DNA of 64,000 nucleotides from Arthrobacter_B sp038069765 (GTDB lineage: Bacteria; Actinomycetota; Actinomycetes; Actinomycetales; Micrococcaceae), in NCBI RefSeq assembly GCF_038069765.1, contig NZ_JBBPFS010000002.1:558001-622000 (forward strand). Reading direction: 5' to 3'. A program made the translations under genes and the position numbers. The first letter of the stretch is position 1. Every line of letters starts with the position of its first letter. Of this stretch, positions 8,076 to 16,778 are shown piece after piece. The notes beneath the pieces are model-generated. The model was not told the origin of the DNA. It did no database searches and saw only the letters and a program-made list of their open reading frames with translations.

Positions 8076-8783
8076 ATGACTACACAGATTCTTTCCTCAG
8101 TTGCCACCGCCAGTACCGACGGATCGGCGCTGGGAGGGATCGCGCAGTGGGCCGTGGACATGATGGAGGCCATCGGGGCCCCCGGTGCCGGCCTGGCCAT
8201 CGCCCTCGAGAACCTCTTTCCGCCGCTGCCCAGCGAAATCATCCTGCCGCTGGCCGGGTTCACCGCCAGCCAGGGCAACTTCTCCCTGGTCTCTGCCCTC
8301 GTCTGGACCACGCTGGGCTCCGTCGTCGGTGCCCTGGCTCTCTACGGACTGGGCGCCTGGCTGGGCCGCGACCGCATGCGCCGCCTCGTCTCGAAGGTGC
8401 CGCTGATCGAGCTCGAGGACGTGGACAAGGTTGAGGCGTGGTTCGACCGCCACGGCTACAAGGCAGTGTTCTTCGGCCGCATGATCCCGCTCTTCCGCAG
8501 CCTCATTTCCATTCCCGCGGGCATCGAACGCATGCCGGTCTGGAAGTTCCTGGGACTGACGACCGCGGGAAGCCTGATCTGGAACGCCATCTTCGTGTTC
8601 GCGGGCTTTTACCTCGGTGAGAGCTGGCACATCGTCGAGGAATACGCCGGGGTCTTCCAGAAGATCGTCATTGTCGTGGTGGCCGTTGCCGCCGTCTGGT
8701 ACATCGTGAGCAAGATCCGCTCGTACCGGCGCAGGAAGGCCGACCGTCCGGTTGAGCCGGCCGAGCCGGCCGAAGGCGAGTAA
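8076..8783 (+). CDS. DedA family integral membrane protein (SNARE-associated/VTT domain)
   Basis: A 235-residue polytopic membrane protein. The DedA signatures are clear: 'ENLFPPLPSEIILPLAG' in the first re-entrant region, 'FGRMIPLFRSLISIPAG' with the conserved arginines, and a following amphipathic and hydrophobic stretch. The C-terminus is a basic then Pro/Glu-rich cytosolic tail. DedA proteins act in membrane lipid homeostasis; some are undecaprenyl-phosphate flippases and others phospholipid scramblases. The sequence does not show which applies here. GAGGG 4 nt before ATG 8076 supports the start. Confidence 0.92.
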   Translation: MTTQILSSVATASTDGSALGGIAQWAVDMMEAIGAPGAGLAIALENLFPPLPSEIILPLAGFTASQGNFSLVSALVWTTLGSVVGALALYGLGAWLGRDRMRRLVSKVPLIELEDVDKVEAWFDRHGYKAVFFGRMIPLFRSLISIPAGIERMPVWKFLGLTTAGSLIWNAIFVFAGFYLGESWHIVEEYAGVFQKIVIVVVAVAAVWYIVSKIRSYRRRKADRPVEPAEPAEGE

Positions 8784-8842
8784 CCCGCTCCACCTGTTTT
8801 ACCCTGTCTGCCTGCTTCATCGTTTAAGGAACCGAACACCGC

Positions 8843-9862
8843 GTGGGAATTGAATTCACGGCCATCGACTTCGAAACGGCCAACGGATTCCGCGGCTCGC
8901 CCTGTTCGGTTGGACTGGTCAAGGTGCGGGACGGCGTCGTCGTCGACGAAGCCTCCTGGCTGATGCGTCCGCCGCCGGGACATGATTTTTTCGACCGCCG
9001 CAACATCCGCATCCACGGCATTGAAGCGGACATGGTGGCCGGAGCCCCGCGCTTTGGCGAGCTGTTTCCCGAAATCGGCGCCTTTATCGGCGCGGATCTG
9101 CTGGTGGCCCACAACGCGGCCTTCGACATGGGAGTGATCCGGTCCGCTCTGGAGGTCTCCGGACTGCCCGGGCCGGCCTACGACTACACCTGCTCGGTGG
9201 TGCACTCGCGCCGGACGTACAGCCTGGTCTCCCACTCCCTGCCGTTTGCGGCGGAGGCGGCCGGGGTGCCGCTGCAGAACCACCACGACGCCGTCGAGGA
9301 CGCCCGCGCCTGCGCCGGGATCATGCTCGACATCGTCCGGCGCAGCGGTGCCGGAAACATGGCCGGTTTTTTTGCGCTCCAGGGCATGGTTCCGTCCCGG
9401 CTTGAGGCGTACGTTCCCGGTGTCGACCCGCTGTCCAAGGCGACCCGTGCCGCGCTGGAGCGGGGAACCGGCTCGGAGGCCAAGGCTGCTGCAACCGGCT
9501 GGTCCGGCTGGCCCTCGGAAGGGGAAAACCCGCTGCCCAACCCGCTGGCCGATTCCCGCCACCCCCTCTTTGGCCACACGGTGGTCTTCAGCGGAAACCT
9601 GTGCATGTCCCGCCAGACCGCCAAGAACTCAGCGGCGGAACTTGGTGCGCGTCCGGCCTCCAACGTCACCCGCGCCACCACCATGCTCGTGATGGGCGAC
9701 GGTTTTGAAGCCGGAGACCTGCGCAACGGAGTCCTCACCGGCAAGGCCCGGCGGGTCCTGGACCTGCACGGAAAAGGCCAGCGCATCGAAGTTCTCTCCG
9801 AGGGGGAGTTCCTGCAGATGCTCGGCGGCACCTGGCAGGCCGGAGCCGGCCGGGAGAGCTAG
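8843..9862 (+). CDS. DnaQ-like 3'-5' exonuclease fused to a C-terminal BRCT domain
   Basis: Residues ~1-170 form a DEDDh exonuclease of the Pol III epsilon type, with Asp9 and Glu11 ('AIDFET'), Asp95 ('AHNAAFDMGV'), His148 and Asp153 ('HHDAVEDARA') all present. Residues ~236-328 form a BRCT domain ('HPLFGHTVVFSGNL ... ATTMLVMG'). A low-complexity linker joins them. The architecture suggests a stand-alone nuclease recruited to DNA damage or a replication partner, not the replicase subunit itself. The start is GTG 8843, and the best ribosome-site match upstream (AAGGAA) is 11 nt or more away and poor. The gene ends beside a tandem repeat that also covers the stop of the convergent gene. Confidence 0.88.
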   Translation: MGIEFTAIDFETANGFRGSPCSVGLVKVRDGVVVDEASWLMRPPPGHDFFDRRNIRIHGIEADMVAGAPRFGELFPEIGAFIGADLLVAHNAAFDMGVIRSALEVSGLPGPAYDYTCSVVHSRRTYSLVSHSLPFAAEAAGVPLQNHHDAVEDARACAGIMLDIVRRSGAGNMAGFFALQGMVPSRLEAYVPGVDPLSKATRAALERGTGSEAKAAATGWSGWPSEGENPLPNPLADSRHPLFGHTVVFSGNLCMSRQTAKNSAAELGARPASNVTRATTMLVMGDGFEAGDLRNGVLTGKARRVLDLHGKGQRIEVLSEGEFLQMLGGTWQAGAGRES

Positions 9863-9870
9863 CCGCCTCC

Positions 9871-9921
9871 GGGACAGCTAGCCGGCCGGGACAGCTAGCC
9901 GGCCGGGACAGCTAGGCGCCG
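9871..9921. repeat. 17-bp tandem repeat over two convergent stop codons
   Basis: Three consecutive 17-bp units start at 9871, 9888 and 9905; the first two are identical and the third differs at its 3' end. A degenerate copy precedes them at the exonuclease stop. Each unit carries CTAG, which reads as TAG on both strands. The last copy supplies the stop of the minus-strand ADP-ribosylglycohydrolase. Confidence 0.8.
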
Positions 9922-11027
9922 GTGGCAGCGAGGAAGCGGCGCGCCATTTCCTCGATGACCTCCCGGCCCTCCAGCACGTCCAGCCAGTCGCCGGGGAGGG
10001 CCGCGGCGCCGTGCAGCGTGCCCACGATGTTTCCCGTGATCGATCCGGTGGAATCGCTGTCGCCGTCGTGGTTTACGGCCAGGACCGCGGCTGCCCTGAA
10101 ATGCTCCTGCGGGGTGGCCGCGCCGGAGGTTGCCAGCGCAGCGTACAGGCCGATGGCCAGGGCTTCTTCGGCAACCCATCCCTCGCCCAAGGCCGCGGTC
10201 AGCGCTTCGGGGGAGACGGGCCCGGAACGGCCCAGGTCGACGGCGGCGGCCAGACGGGCCGCCAGCTCCGGCACTCCGCTCTCCTGCGCCCGGACCACCG
10301 CGGCGTCGGCTGCCTCCTGAAGTGACGCCTCCGGCGGCAGCAGGTCATGGATCAGCACGCTGAACACGGCGGCGCTGTGCAGGGCCGAGGGATGCCCGTG
10401 CGTCAGGGCGGCGGCATCTTCGCTGAGCCGGTACACCATCTCCGGCTCCATATACGGCAGCAGGCCAAAGGGCGCCGAGCGCATGACAGTTCCGCATCCC
10501 TTGGACTCGGGGTTGACGGGGCGGTATTTAGTTCCCATGTCCGGTCCGGACAATCCCGAGAGGCAGGCGTTTCCGGGAGCACGCCGGTGGTGCAGCACGC
10601 TCTGCCCGTCGATCCAGCGCAGCGGAGGATTCGGCGCCCCGGGATCCAGCGGGACGCCCTGTGTTTTCAGCCAGCGCAGGTAGGCAAGCCAGAGGCAGGC
10701 TGTCTCATCCGCGCCAACCCCGGCGTTGGCCCACTCCAGGGCCTCGAGCAGTCCGTCGAGCGTGTACAGCGTCATCTGCGTGTCATCGGAGAACGGAACA
10801 GGCGCGGGCAGGTCCGTCAGGGACGAAAGCCCGCGCGCTCCGTGGCTGTGCCGGATGTCCGCCAGGCCGGAGAATTCGACGGCGTATCCAAGGGCATCTC
10901 CCAATGCCCCGCCCAGCAGGGCACCAAACACTTTTCCTGCCTGTCCCTGGCGGGGAAGATGGGGGAATGGGTCGTTTTCCTGCGGAGACGGGTCTGCTGC
11001 AGGCGGATTTTCAGGGTTAAGGCTCAC
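9912..11027 (-). CDS. ADP-ribosylglycohydrolase family protein (DraG/ARH3-like)
   Basis: Predicted to remove ADP-ribose from proteins or other acceptors with two active-site metal ions. The 371-residue protein has 'GALLGGALGDALGYAVEF', the metal motif 'FSDDTQMT' (Asp81, Asp82, Thr83), 'GCGTVMRSAPFGL' and the second metal motif 'HDGDSDSTGSI' (first Asp of DSD near residue 323), so all catalytic acidic residues are present. The frame stays open to 11285, but GTG 11027 is preceded at 6 nt by TATGCT, a leaderless -10, and the extra upstream residues are low-complexity. No partner ADP-ribosyltransferase is visible nearby. The real substrate is unknown. Confidence 0.9.
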   Translation of the reverse strand: MSLNPENPPAADPSPQENDPFPHLPRQGQAGKVFGALLGGALGDALGYAVEFSGLADIRHSHGARGLSSLTDLPAPVPFSDDTQMTLYTLDGLLEALEWANAGVGADETACLWLAYLRWLKTQGVPLDPGAPNPPLRWIDGQSVLHHRRAPGNACLSGLSGPDMGTKYRPVNPESKGCGTVMRSAPFGLLPYMEPEMVYRLSEDAAALTHGHPSALHSAAVFSVLIHDLLPPEASLQEAADAAVVRAQESGVPELAARLAAAVDLGRSGPVSPEALTAALGEGWVAEEALAIGLYAALATSGAATPQEHFRAAAVLAVNHDGDSDSTGSITGNIVGTLHGAAALPGDWLDVLEGREVIEEMARRFLAATGA

Positions 11028-11033
11028 CGCTCC

Positions 11034-11039
11034 AGCATA
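11034..11039 (-). promoter_or_regulatory. Leaderless -10 box of the ADP-ribosylglycohydrolase gene
   Basis: TATGCT on the minus strand, 6 nt before GTG 11027. It also decides the start codon of a frame that is open far upstream. Confidence 0.6.
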
Positions 11040-11137
11040 TCGAGCCTCCCCGGCAGGGCGAGTCTTCAGTATCTTCCCAGCCTCCAATGGCAAGCTGGGT
11101 GAGTTTGCCCGACGCATGATGTACCGCTTCGGGCCTG

Positions 11138-11167
11138 CGGCGGGGTTCCCTGCAGGGAACGCCGCCG
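11138..11167. promoter_or_regulatory. 30-bp inverted repeat in the divergent region before the aquaporin
   Basis: Arms of 13 bp (11138-11150 and 11155-11167) match at 12 of 13 positions around a TGCA centre. The element lies 36 bp before the aquaporin start, where it could be an operator or a 5'-UTR hairpin. Confidence 0.45.
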
Positions 11168-11202
11168 TGCCACAACACCTAGAAAGAGGACACTTTTTGC
11201 GA

Positions 11203-12234
11203 ATGAATGCCGAGCCCATTTCCGCAGGCGGTGCGCGTGCAGCGCACCCCGCCGCAGGAACCGCACCCCGAAAGCGCCTGCACACCTACGGGCTGGTGGG
11301 ACGCAGCGCCGCAGAGGCCGTGGGAGCGTTCTTCCTGGTCTTCGTCGGTGTCGGCCTGGCCTTCTTCAGCGCCACAGGCAGTGTCTCTTCCCCGATGGGT
11401 GTTGGCCTTGCCGCTGCCGCAGCCATGGTGGCCTTCGGCTACGTCTCCGGCGGGCACTTCAACCCGGCCATCAGCATTGCCAGCGCCGCAGCCGGCCGCA
11501 CCGCGTGGAAGGCCCTCCCGGTCTACATCGTCGCGCAGCTCATCGGTGCCGTCCTGGCCGTCGCCATCCTGTGGGTCGTGATCCAGGGTGTGCCCCAGCT
11601 CGCTGATACCCGCATGGTCTTCACCGCCCTGTCCAACGGTTACGGCGAGCAGTCCGGCGGCCAGTTCCCGCTGGCCAGCGGACTGCTGAGCGAAGTCATC
11701 GGTGCCGTGCTGCTCACCGCGGTGTTCCTCGGCGCAACGTCCGGGCGCAGGGCTTTGGCCGGCGCTGCCTTTGCCGTAGGCGTGACCTATGCCATCCTGC
11801 TGACCTTCCTGGCTCCGATCACCGGGGGCTCGCTCAACCCCGCACGCTCCAGTGCTGTTGCCTTCTTCGCCGAGAGCACTGCCCTGGAGCAGCTCTGGCT
11901 GTTCTGGGCCGCTCCCGTCCTCGGTGCGCTGATAACGGGCCTGATCTACCGCAGCATCGACCTCAGCGCTGCTGATGCAGCAGCCGGGGACGAGTCAGAT
12001 TCAGATTCAGAAGCGGACATGGACGCAGGTGCCGTCGACGGCACCGAAGACCTGAACGCTGACGCGGAGACAGCCAAGGCTGGCGCTCCCGCTGCGGGTT
12101 CGGCCACCGGGCCGGCCGCCGAGCGGCCGGGAGCCCCGGCGCGCACCGCCGACACTCGCCGCGACGACGAAGCCCGCGGCTTCTTCGACGGGGACGACGA
12201 GACCGGCGGCGGCAAGCCGTCCGGCACGGTCTAA
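11203..12234 (+). CDS. Aquaporin / MIP family channel with long acidic tail
   Basis: Six-helix membrane channel for water or small neutral solutes. Both pore NPA motifs are present ('GGHFNPAIS', residues 87-89, and 'GGSLNPARSS', 212-214). The 343-residue protein is about 90 residues longer than AqpZ, owing to a C-terminal cytosolic tail from ~residue 260 that is rich in Asp, Glu, Ala and Ser and contains an 'ESDSDSEADMD' stretch. I use ATG 11203. TTG 11197 is better spaced (6 nt) from AAGAGGA and would add two residues. It is divergent from the ADP-ribosylglycohydrolase. Selectivity (water versus glycerol) cannot be read safely. Confidence 0.92.
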   Translation: MNAEPISAGGARAAHPAAGTAPRKRLHTYGLVGRSAAEAVGAFFLVFVGVGLAFFSATGSVSSPMGVGLAAAAAMVAFGYVSGGHFNPAISIASAAAGRTAWKALPVYIVAQLIGAVLAVAILWVVIQGVPQLADTRMVFTALSNGYGEQSGGQFPLASGLLSEVIGAVLLTAVFLGATSGRRALAGAAFAVGVTYAILLTFLAPITGGSLNPARSSAVAFFAESTALEQLWLFWAAPVLGALITGLIYRSIDLSAADAAAGDESDSDSEADMDAGAVDGTEDLNADAETAKAGAPAAGSATGPAAERPGAPARTADTRRDDEARGFFDGDDETGGGKPSGTV

Positions 12235-12254
12235 CCACCGGCACCACCGACACG

Positions 12255-12298
12255 CGCCCACCCCCTTCTGCGGCCTCCGCCGCAGAAGGGGGTGGGCG
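12255..12298 (+). terminator. Strong hairpin terminator after the aquaporin
   Basis: Perfect 19-bp stem (12255-12273 with 12280-12298) and a 6-nt loop, followed by TT. It separates the aquaporin from sbcD. Confidence 0.75.
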
Positions 12299-12340
12299 TT
12301 GTCATGCCGGCGGTGGCCGGGGAGTGTCCGTGCCGGAAGG

Positions 12341-12346
12341 TAGCTT
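12341..12346 (+). promoter_or_regulatory. Leaderless -10 box of sbcD
   Basis: TAGCTT, then a 7-nt spacer and ATG 12354. AGGAG inside the spacer is only 1 nt from the ATG, too close for normal use as a ribosome site. Confidence 0.55.
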
Positions 12347-12353
12347 TAGGAGT

Positions 12354-13517
12354 ATGCGAATACTGCACACCTCCGATTGGCATTTGGGCCGCTCCTTCCA
12401 CGGCGTGGGGATGCTCAGCGCCCAGCAGCAGTTCATCGACCGGCTCGTGGAGACGGTCCGCCGCCGGGAAGTGGACGCCGTCCTGATCGCGGGCGATGTG
12501 TACGACCGCGCACTGCCGGGAGTCGACGTCGTCCGTCTGCTGGATTCGGCGCTGGAGAGAATTACGGCCGCGGGAGCCAAGGTCATCCTTTCCAGCGGAA
12601 ACCACGATTCGGCGGCCCGGCTGGGCTTCGGCAGCCGCATCTTTGAACGCGGCGGCGTGTTCCTGAGGACCCGGATCAGCGAAATCGCGGAACCGGTCCT
12701 GCTTGAAACGGGCGGAACGCCCGTGGCCGTGTACGGCATTCCGTACCTGGAACCCCGGCTGGCCGCCCCGGAGCTCGGCGTCGACGTCCCGCACCATGCC
12801 GCTGTCGTGGCCGAAGCAGTCCGCAGGATCACCGCGGATGTGCAGCACCGGAGCGAAGCGGGCCACCCGGTGCAGCCCGTGGCCATGGCCCATGTGTTTG
12901 CCAGCGGCGGGATCACCTCGGACAGCGAGCGGGACCTGACCGTCGGGGGAGTGGGCGCGGTTCCGCTGGATCTCTTTGACGGCTTCGCCTATACCGCGCT
13001 GGGCCACCTGCACGGCCGGCAGGAGCTGAGCCGTTCGGTTCGGTACAGCGGATCTCCGCTGCCGTATTCCTTCTCCGAAGCGCGCCAGGATAAGGGCGGG
13101 CTGCTGGTGGAATTCGACGGCGAAGGGCTGGTGTCGGTGGATCCGGTCCTGTGGCCGGCACCCCGCCGGCTTGCGGTCCTTCGGGGCCCACTGGCCGAAC
13201 TGCTCGCGGACCCGGCACTGGCGGAGGCCGAAACCGCCTACTGCCAGGTGACGCTGACGGATGACGAGCGCCCGGCCAAGGCCATGGAAGCGGTTCGCAG
13301 CCGTTTTCCCGACACCCTCGTCCTGACCTTCGAACCGGCCTCGGGGCCGCGGGCCGCCGGCCAGACCTACAGCCAGCGGCTGGCCAAGGCCACTGACGAC
13401 CTGGAGATCTGCTGCGGCTTCCTGGACCACGTGCGGTCCCGGCAGGCCGACGAGCAGGAGAAACAGCTGTTTGCCGATGTCCTGAGCAAGGTCCAGTCTG
13501 CGGAGGCGGCCCAGTGA
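12354..13517 (+). CDS. sbcD: Exonuclease SbcCD, nuclease subunit D (Mre11-like)
   Basis: Manganese-dependent nuclease subunit of SbcCD, which cleaves DNA hairpins and processes blocked double-strand ends. The 387-residue protein has the calcineurin-like metal motifs in order: 'HTSDWHLGRSF', 'AGDVYDR', 'SSGNHDS', 'MAHVFASGG' and 'ALGHLHGRQ'. I start at ATG 12354 because 'MRILHTSDWH' is the usual N-terminus and a -10 box lies 7 nt upstream; an in-frame ATG exists at 12324. The stop overlaps sbcC by 4 nt. Confidence 0.96.
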   Translation: MRILHTSDWHLGRSFHGVGMLSAQQQFIDRLVETVRRREVDAVLIAGDVYDRALPGVDVVRLLDSALERITAAGAKVILSSGNHDSAARLGFGSRIFERGGVFLRTRISEIAEPVLLETGGTPVAVYGIPYLEPRLAAPELGVDVPHHAAVVAEAVRRITADVQHRSEAGHPVQPVAMAHVFASGGITSDSERDLTVGGVGAVPLDLFDGFAYTALGHLHGRQELSRSVRYSGSPLPYSFSEARQDKGGLLVEFDGEGLVSVDPVLWPAPRRLAVLRGPLAELLADPALAEAETAYCQVTLTDDERPAKAMEAVRSRFPDTLVLTFEPASGPRAAGQTYSQRLAKATDDLEICCGFLDHVRSRQADEQEKQLFADVLSKVQSAEAAQ

Positions 13518-16500
13518 GGATCCACCGGCTCGAAATCCAGGCCTTCGGTCCCTTTGCCGACCGGCAAATCATCGACTTTGACGAGCTCGGTGCCCATGGT
13601 CTTTTCCTCCTGAACGGGCCCACCGGCGCCGGCAAAACCAGCATCCTCGATGCCATCTGCTATGCCCTGTACGGCGGCGTTCCGGGTGCCCGGCAGTCGG
13701 CGAAGCGGCTGCGCAGCGACCACGCGGCACCGGACACGGCCCCTGAGGTACTGCTGGAATTCAGTTCCGGGGAGCGCCGCCTCGAAGTGGTGCGCAGCCC
13801 GGCGTGGGACCGGCCGGCCAAACGCGGCACCGGCAAAACGGTGCTCGAACAGGCGCACACCACCCTGCGCGAGCTTGTGAACGGGGAATGGGTGACAAAA
13901 TCCGCCCGCAACGATGAAGCAGGCGCGGAGATCCTGGCCCTCATGGGCATGGACAAGGAACAGTTCACCCGCGTGGTCATGCTGCCCCAGGGTGATTTCG
14001 CCGCCTTCCTGCGGGCTGACGCGAAAACCCGGGCCGAGCTGCTGCAGAAGCTCTTCGGCACCACCAGGTTCGAAGAGATCGAGGACCAGCTCAAGGAGGA
14101 TCTCGCCGCGGCGTCCCGCGAGCTGCAGGACGCCCGGGGCGAAGCGGAGCATGTGCTGCGCCGGGCCCGGGACGAGATGCAGCGCTGGGCTGAGGGCTCT
14201 GGCCCGGACGGCGGGGACGATGCCGAAGCTGCGGAGGGGGAGCCCGCGGAGGGCAGCGGGACGGCCGCCGACACCGCAGCTGTGGAGGAATTCCGCCGCA
14301 CGCTGACGGCTCGGACCGCCGCGGCCCGCGAAGAACGCACGGCGCTGGCTGCCGCCCTGGCGGAAGCGGAGGCCGCCCGGCAGGATCTTGAACACCGCCG
14401 CGCCCGCGGCATCGCCCGGCAGCAGCTCGAACGCGACGAGCAGGCCCACGCACAGCGTCTGCCGGAGATCACACCCCTGCGCGCTGCCCTGGCGCGGCAC
14501 AGCCAGGCGGAGGCGCTGGCCGGGTACGTCCGGGCTGCAGACACTGCCGACGCCAAGCTCCAGCTCCGGGAAGAGGCCGCAGGGCAGGCCCGCGCGAAGC
14601 TGGCTGCCCATCCGCGGGCTGAGGCCTACGGCCTTGCCGAGGTTGCTGAGACCGCAGCTGACGGCGGACCGGAGGGGCAGCAGGAAGAAGAGCGCGCTGT
14701 TGCCTCAGCCCTGGCTGCCGCAGACACCAGCCTCACCACCGAACTGGGAGCAGCCGAAGCCGTACTCGCTGAGGAAAAACGCATCAGCGAGCTCGAGGAG
14801 GAACTTGCCTCCGCCGCCGAGCGCGCCCGCAGCAGGCGTTCCGCCGCCGCGGCCGCAGGATCCGCAGCCGCCCTGCTCCGTACCGAAGAGGCGAAACTCG
14901 CCCGGGATCTGGAATCCCTGCGGGAGCGGGCATCGCGCCGGGAAGCGGCAGCGGAAGAGCTGGACCGGGCACGCGCCCTGACCCGGGCCATCGGGGAGTA
15001 CGCCGTGGCGGTCCGGGACGCGGAAGCCGCTGCGGCAACCGCTGCCGACCGGCGCGGAACCTACCAGGACCGGCGCCAGGAATGGCAGGAGAAACTCCAG
15101 CTCCGGCTGGAACAGGCTGCCGCCGAGCTGGCCGGGCGGCTTGAGGACGGGCAGGGCTGCCCTGTCTGCGGCAGCGCCGAACACCCTGCCCCCGCTGTCC
15201 TGCCCGACGGCGAGAGCGCCGTCACGAAGCAGGACGAGGACCGGGCCCGGCTGCTCACCGCGGAAGCCGAGCAGGAATATGAAGCTGCCCGTGAACAGTC
15301 GGAGGCAGCAAACCGCCGGCTGGCGGAGCTGCGGATCCAGGGCGGTGACGGAGATCCAGAAACTGCCGGCGCGGCGGAAGCCGCAGCGGCCGCGGCCCTG
15401 GACCTGGCAACAGAGGCCGGCCGGGAACTCGGAGAGGCACTGGCCCGCTGTTCGGAACTGTCCCTCAGGCTCGAGCAGCTGGCCGAGGAGGAATCGGCTG
15501 CCCTGGTTGCCGCCGCACAGGCCGACGAACAGTGCGTCTCGGCGGAGCGCCGGATTGCCGATCTCAGCGGACGGGTTGAGGCAGCACGGGACGGCTTCGC
15601 CTCGCTGGCGGAACGGGTTGACTGCCTCGCCGGTCTCCGCACGCTGGTGGCAGCGGCGCAGCGTGCACTGGGGGACCTGGCGGGAGTGCGGGAGAACGCG
15701 GCAGAAGCGTACCGGGACCTTTCGGCACAGCTGGCCGGTTCGGAATTTGAGACCCGCCAGGCGCTGCAGGAGGCACTGCTGGACGCCGAGACGGCCGCAG
15801 CATACAAGCTCACCGTGGCGGAATATGAGCAGGAAGGGCAGCGGCTTGCGCTGCGCCGCGAGAGCGAGGAGTCGGCGGCAACCCTGGACGGACGGGGCGA
15901 ACCGCTTCCCGTCCCCGAGGAGGAAGACCTGGTGCTTGCATCCGATGCGGCGTCGGCAGCCCAGACGAAACTCACGCAGTGTTCCGTGCAGCTGGGCCTC
16001 CTGGAAGCCTCCGCCCGTGCCCTGCAGTCCTACGGACAGGAGCTGGCCGAGGCAGCCGAACGCATCCGCCCGCTGGAGCAGCGCCATGAGCTGCTCCGCT
16101 CGGTCACCGAGACTGCCCGCGGGCTGGGGGAGAACGGCTACAAGATGACACTGAGCACCTACGTACTGGCCGCGCGCCTGGAGCAGGTGGCGGCAGCGGC
16201 TACCGAACGGCTGTCGGCCATGACAGGGGGCCGGTATGCCCTGGTGCACAGCGATTCCACGTCCGGCAACAGGAAGGCGGGCCTTGGCCTGCACGTGACC
16301 GATGCCTGGACGGGCCAGCACCGCGACACCTCCACGCTCTCCGGCGGAGAGGGGTTCATGGCGTCGCTGGCACTGGCACTGGGCCTGGCCGACGTCGTCC
16401 AGCAGGAGGCAGGCGGAGTCAGCATCGAAACACTCTTTGTTGATGAAGGCTTTGGAAGCCTGGACGAGACATCGCTGGAGCAGGTCATGGACGCATTGGA

Positions 16501-16645
16501 AGGGCTCCGCGACGGCGGCCGGGTCGTCGGCCTCGTCAGCCATGTGGCCGAGATGAAACAGCGCATCGGGGCGCAGCTGCAGATCACCAAGGGACGCAAC
16601 GGGTCCTCGGTGCGGTTCTCCGCCGGCGACCCGGTGGGCGTCTGA
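13514..16645 (+). CDS. sbcC: Exonuclease SbcCD, ATPase subunit C (Rad50-like SMC)
   Basis: SMC-type ATPase partner of SbcD. The 1043-residue protein has an N-terminal Walker A 'GPTGAGKT' (residues 35-42), long Ala/Glu/Arg-rich coiled coils on both sides of a central zinc hook 'CPVCG' (Cys549, Cys552), and a C-terminal head with the ABC signature 'LSGGEGFMASLALALGLAD', Walker B 'LFVDEGFGSLDE' and a switch histidine in 'GLVSHVAEM'. The GTG start overlaps the sbcD stop (GTGA), so the subunits are translationally coupled. Length and layout fit the family; nothing is missing. Confidence 0.96.
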   Translation: MRIHRLEIQAFGPFADRQIIDFDELGAHGLFLLNGPTGAGKTSILDAICYALYGGVPGARQSAKRLRSDHAAPDTAPEVLLEFSSGERRLEVVRSPAWDRPAKRGTGKTVLEQAHTTLRELVNGEWVTKSARNDEAGAEILALMGMDKEQFTRVVMLPQGDFAAFLRADAKTRAELLQKLFGTTRFEEIEDQLKEDLAAASRELQDARGEAEHVLRRARDEMQRWAEGSGPDGGDDAEAAEGEPAEGSGTAADTAAVEEFRRTLTARTAAAREERTALAAALAEAEAARQDLEHRRARGIARQQLERDEQAHAQRLPEITPLRAALARHSQAEALAGYVRAADTADAKLQLREEAAGQARAKLAAHPRAEAYGLAEVAETAADGGPEGQQEEERAVASALAAADTSLTTELGAAEAVLAEEKRISELEEELASAAERARSRRSAAAAAGSAAALLRTEEAKLARDLESLRERASRREAAAEELDRARALTRAIGEYAVAVRDAEAAAATAADRRGTYQDRRQEWQEKLQLRLEQAAAELAGRLEDGQGCPVCGSAEHPAPAVLPDGESAVTKQDEDRARLLTAEAEQEYEAAREQSEAANRRLAELRIQGGDGDPETAGAAEAAAAAALDLATEAGRELGEALARCSELSLRLEQLAEEESAALVAAAQADEQCVSAERRIADLSGRVEAARDGFASLAERVDCLAGLRTLVAAAQRALGDLAGVRENAAEAYRDLSAQLAGSEFETRQALQEALLDAETAAAYKLTVAEYEQEGQRLALRRESEESAATLDGRGEPLPVPEEEDLVLASDAASAAQTKLTQCSVQLGLLEASARALQSYGQELAEAAERIRPLEQRHELLRSVTETARGLGENGYKMTLSTYVLAARLEQVAAAATERLSAMTGGRYALVHSDSTSGNRKAGLGLHVTDAWTGQHRDTSTLSGGEGFMASLALALGLADVVQQEAGGVSIETLFVDEGFGSLDETSLEQVMDALEGLRDGGRVVGLVSHVAEMKQRIGAQLQITKGRNGSSVRFSAGDPVGV

Positions 16646-16778
16646 CGAGCGGGTTACACGGCTTATACAGGAGGGGGCTTCAGAAGAGAAGACTGCGGCC
16701 GGAAAGATTGACACATCCAAGTAGTCGGGTTTCACTTCGTTCACACCAGTTGCACCCCACCCCTGGAGGAGACCGACC

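Noticed and set aside
10726..11202. Upstream extension of the aquaporin frame to 10726
   Set aside because: This part lies antisense to the ADP-ribosylglycohydrolase gene and has no membrane or signal features; the channel starts at 11203 (or TTG 11197).
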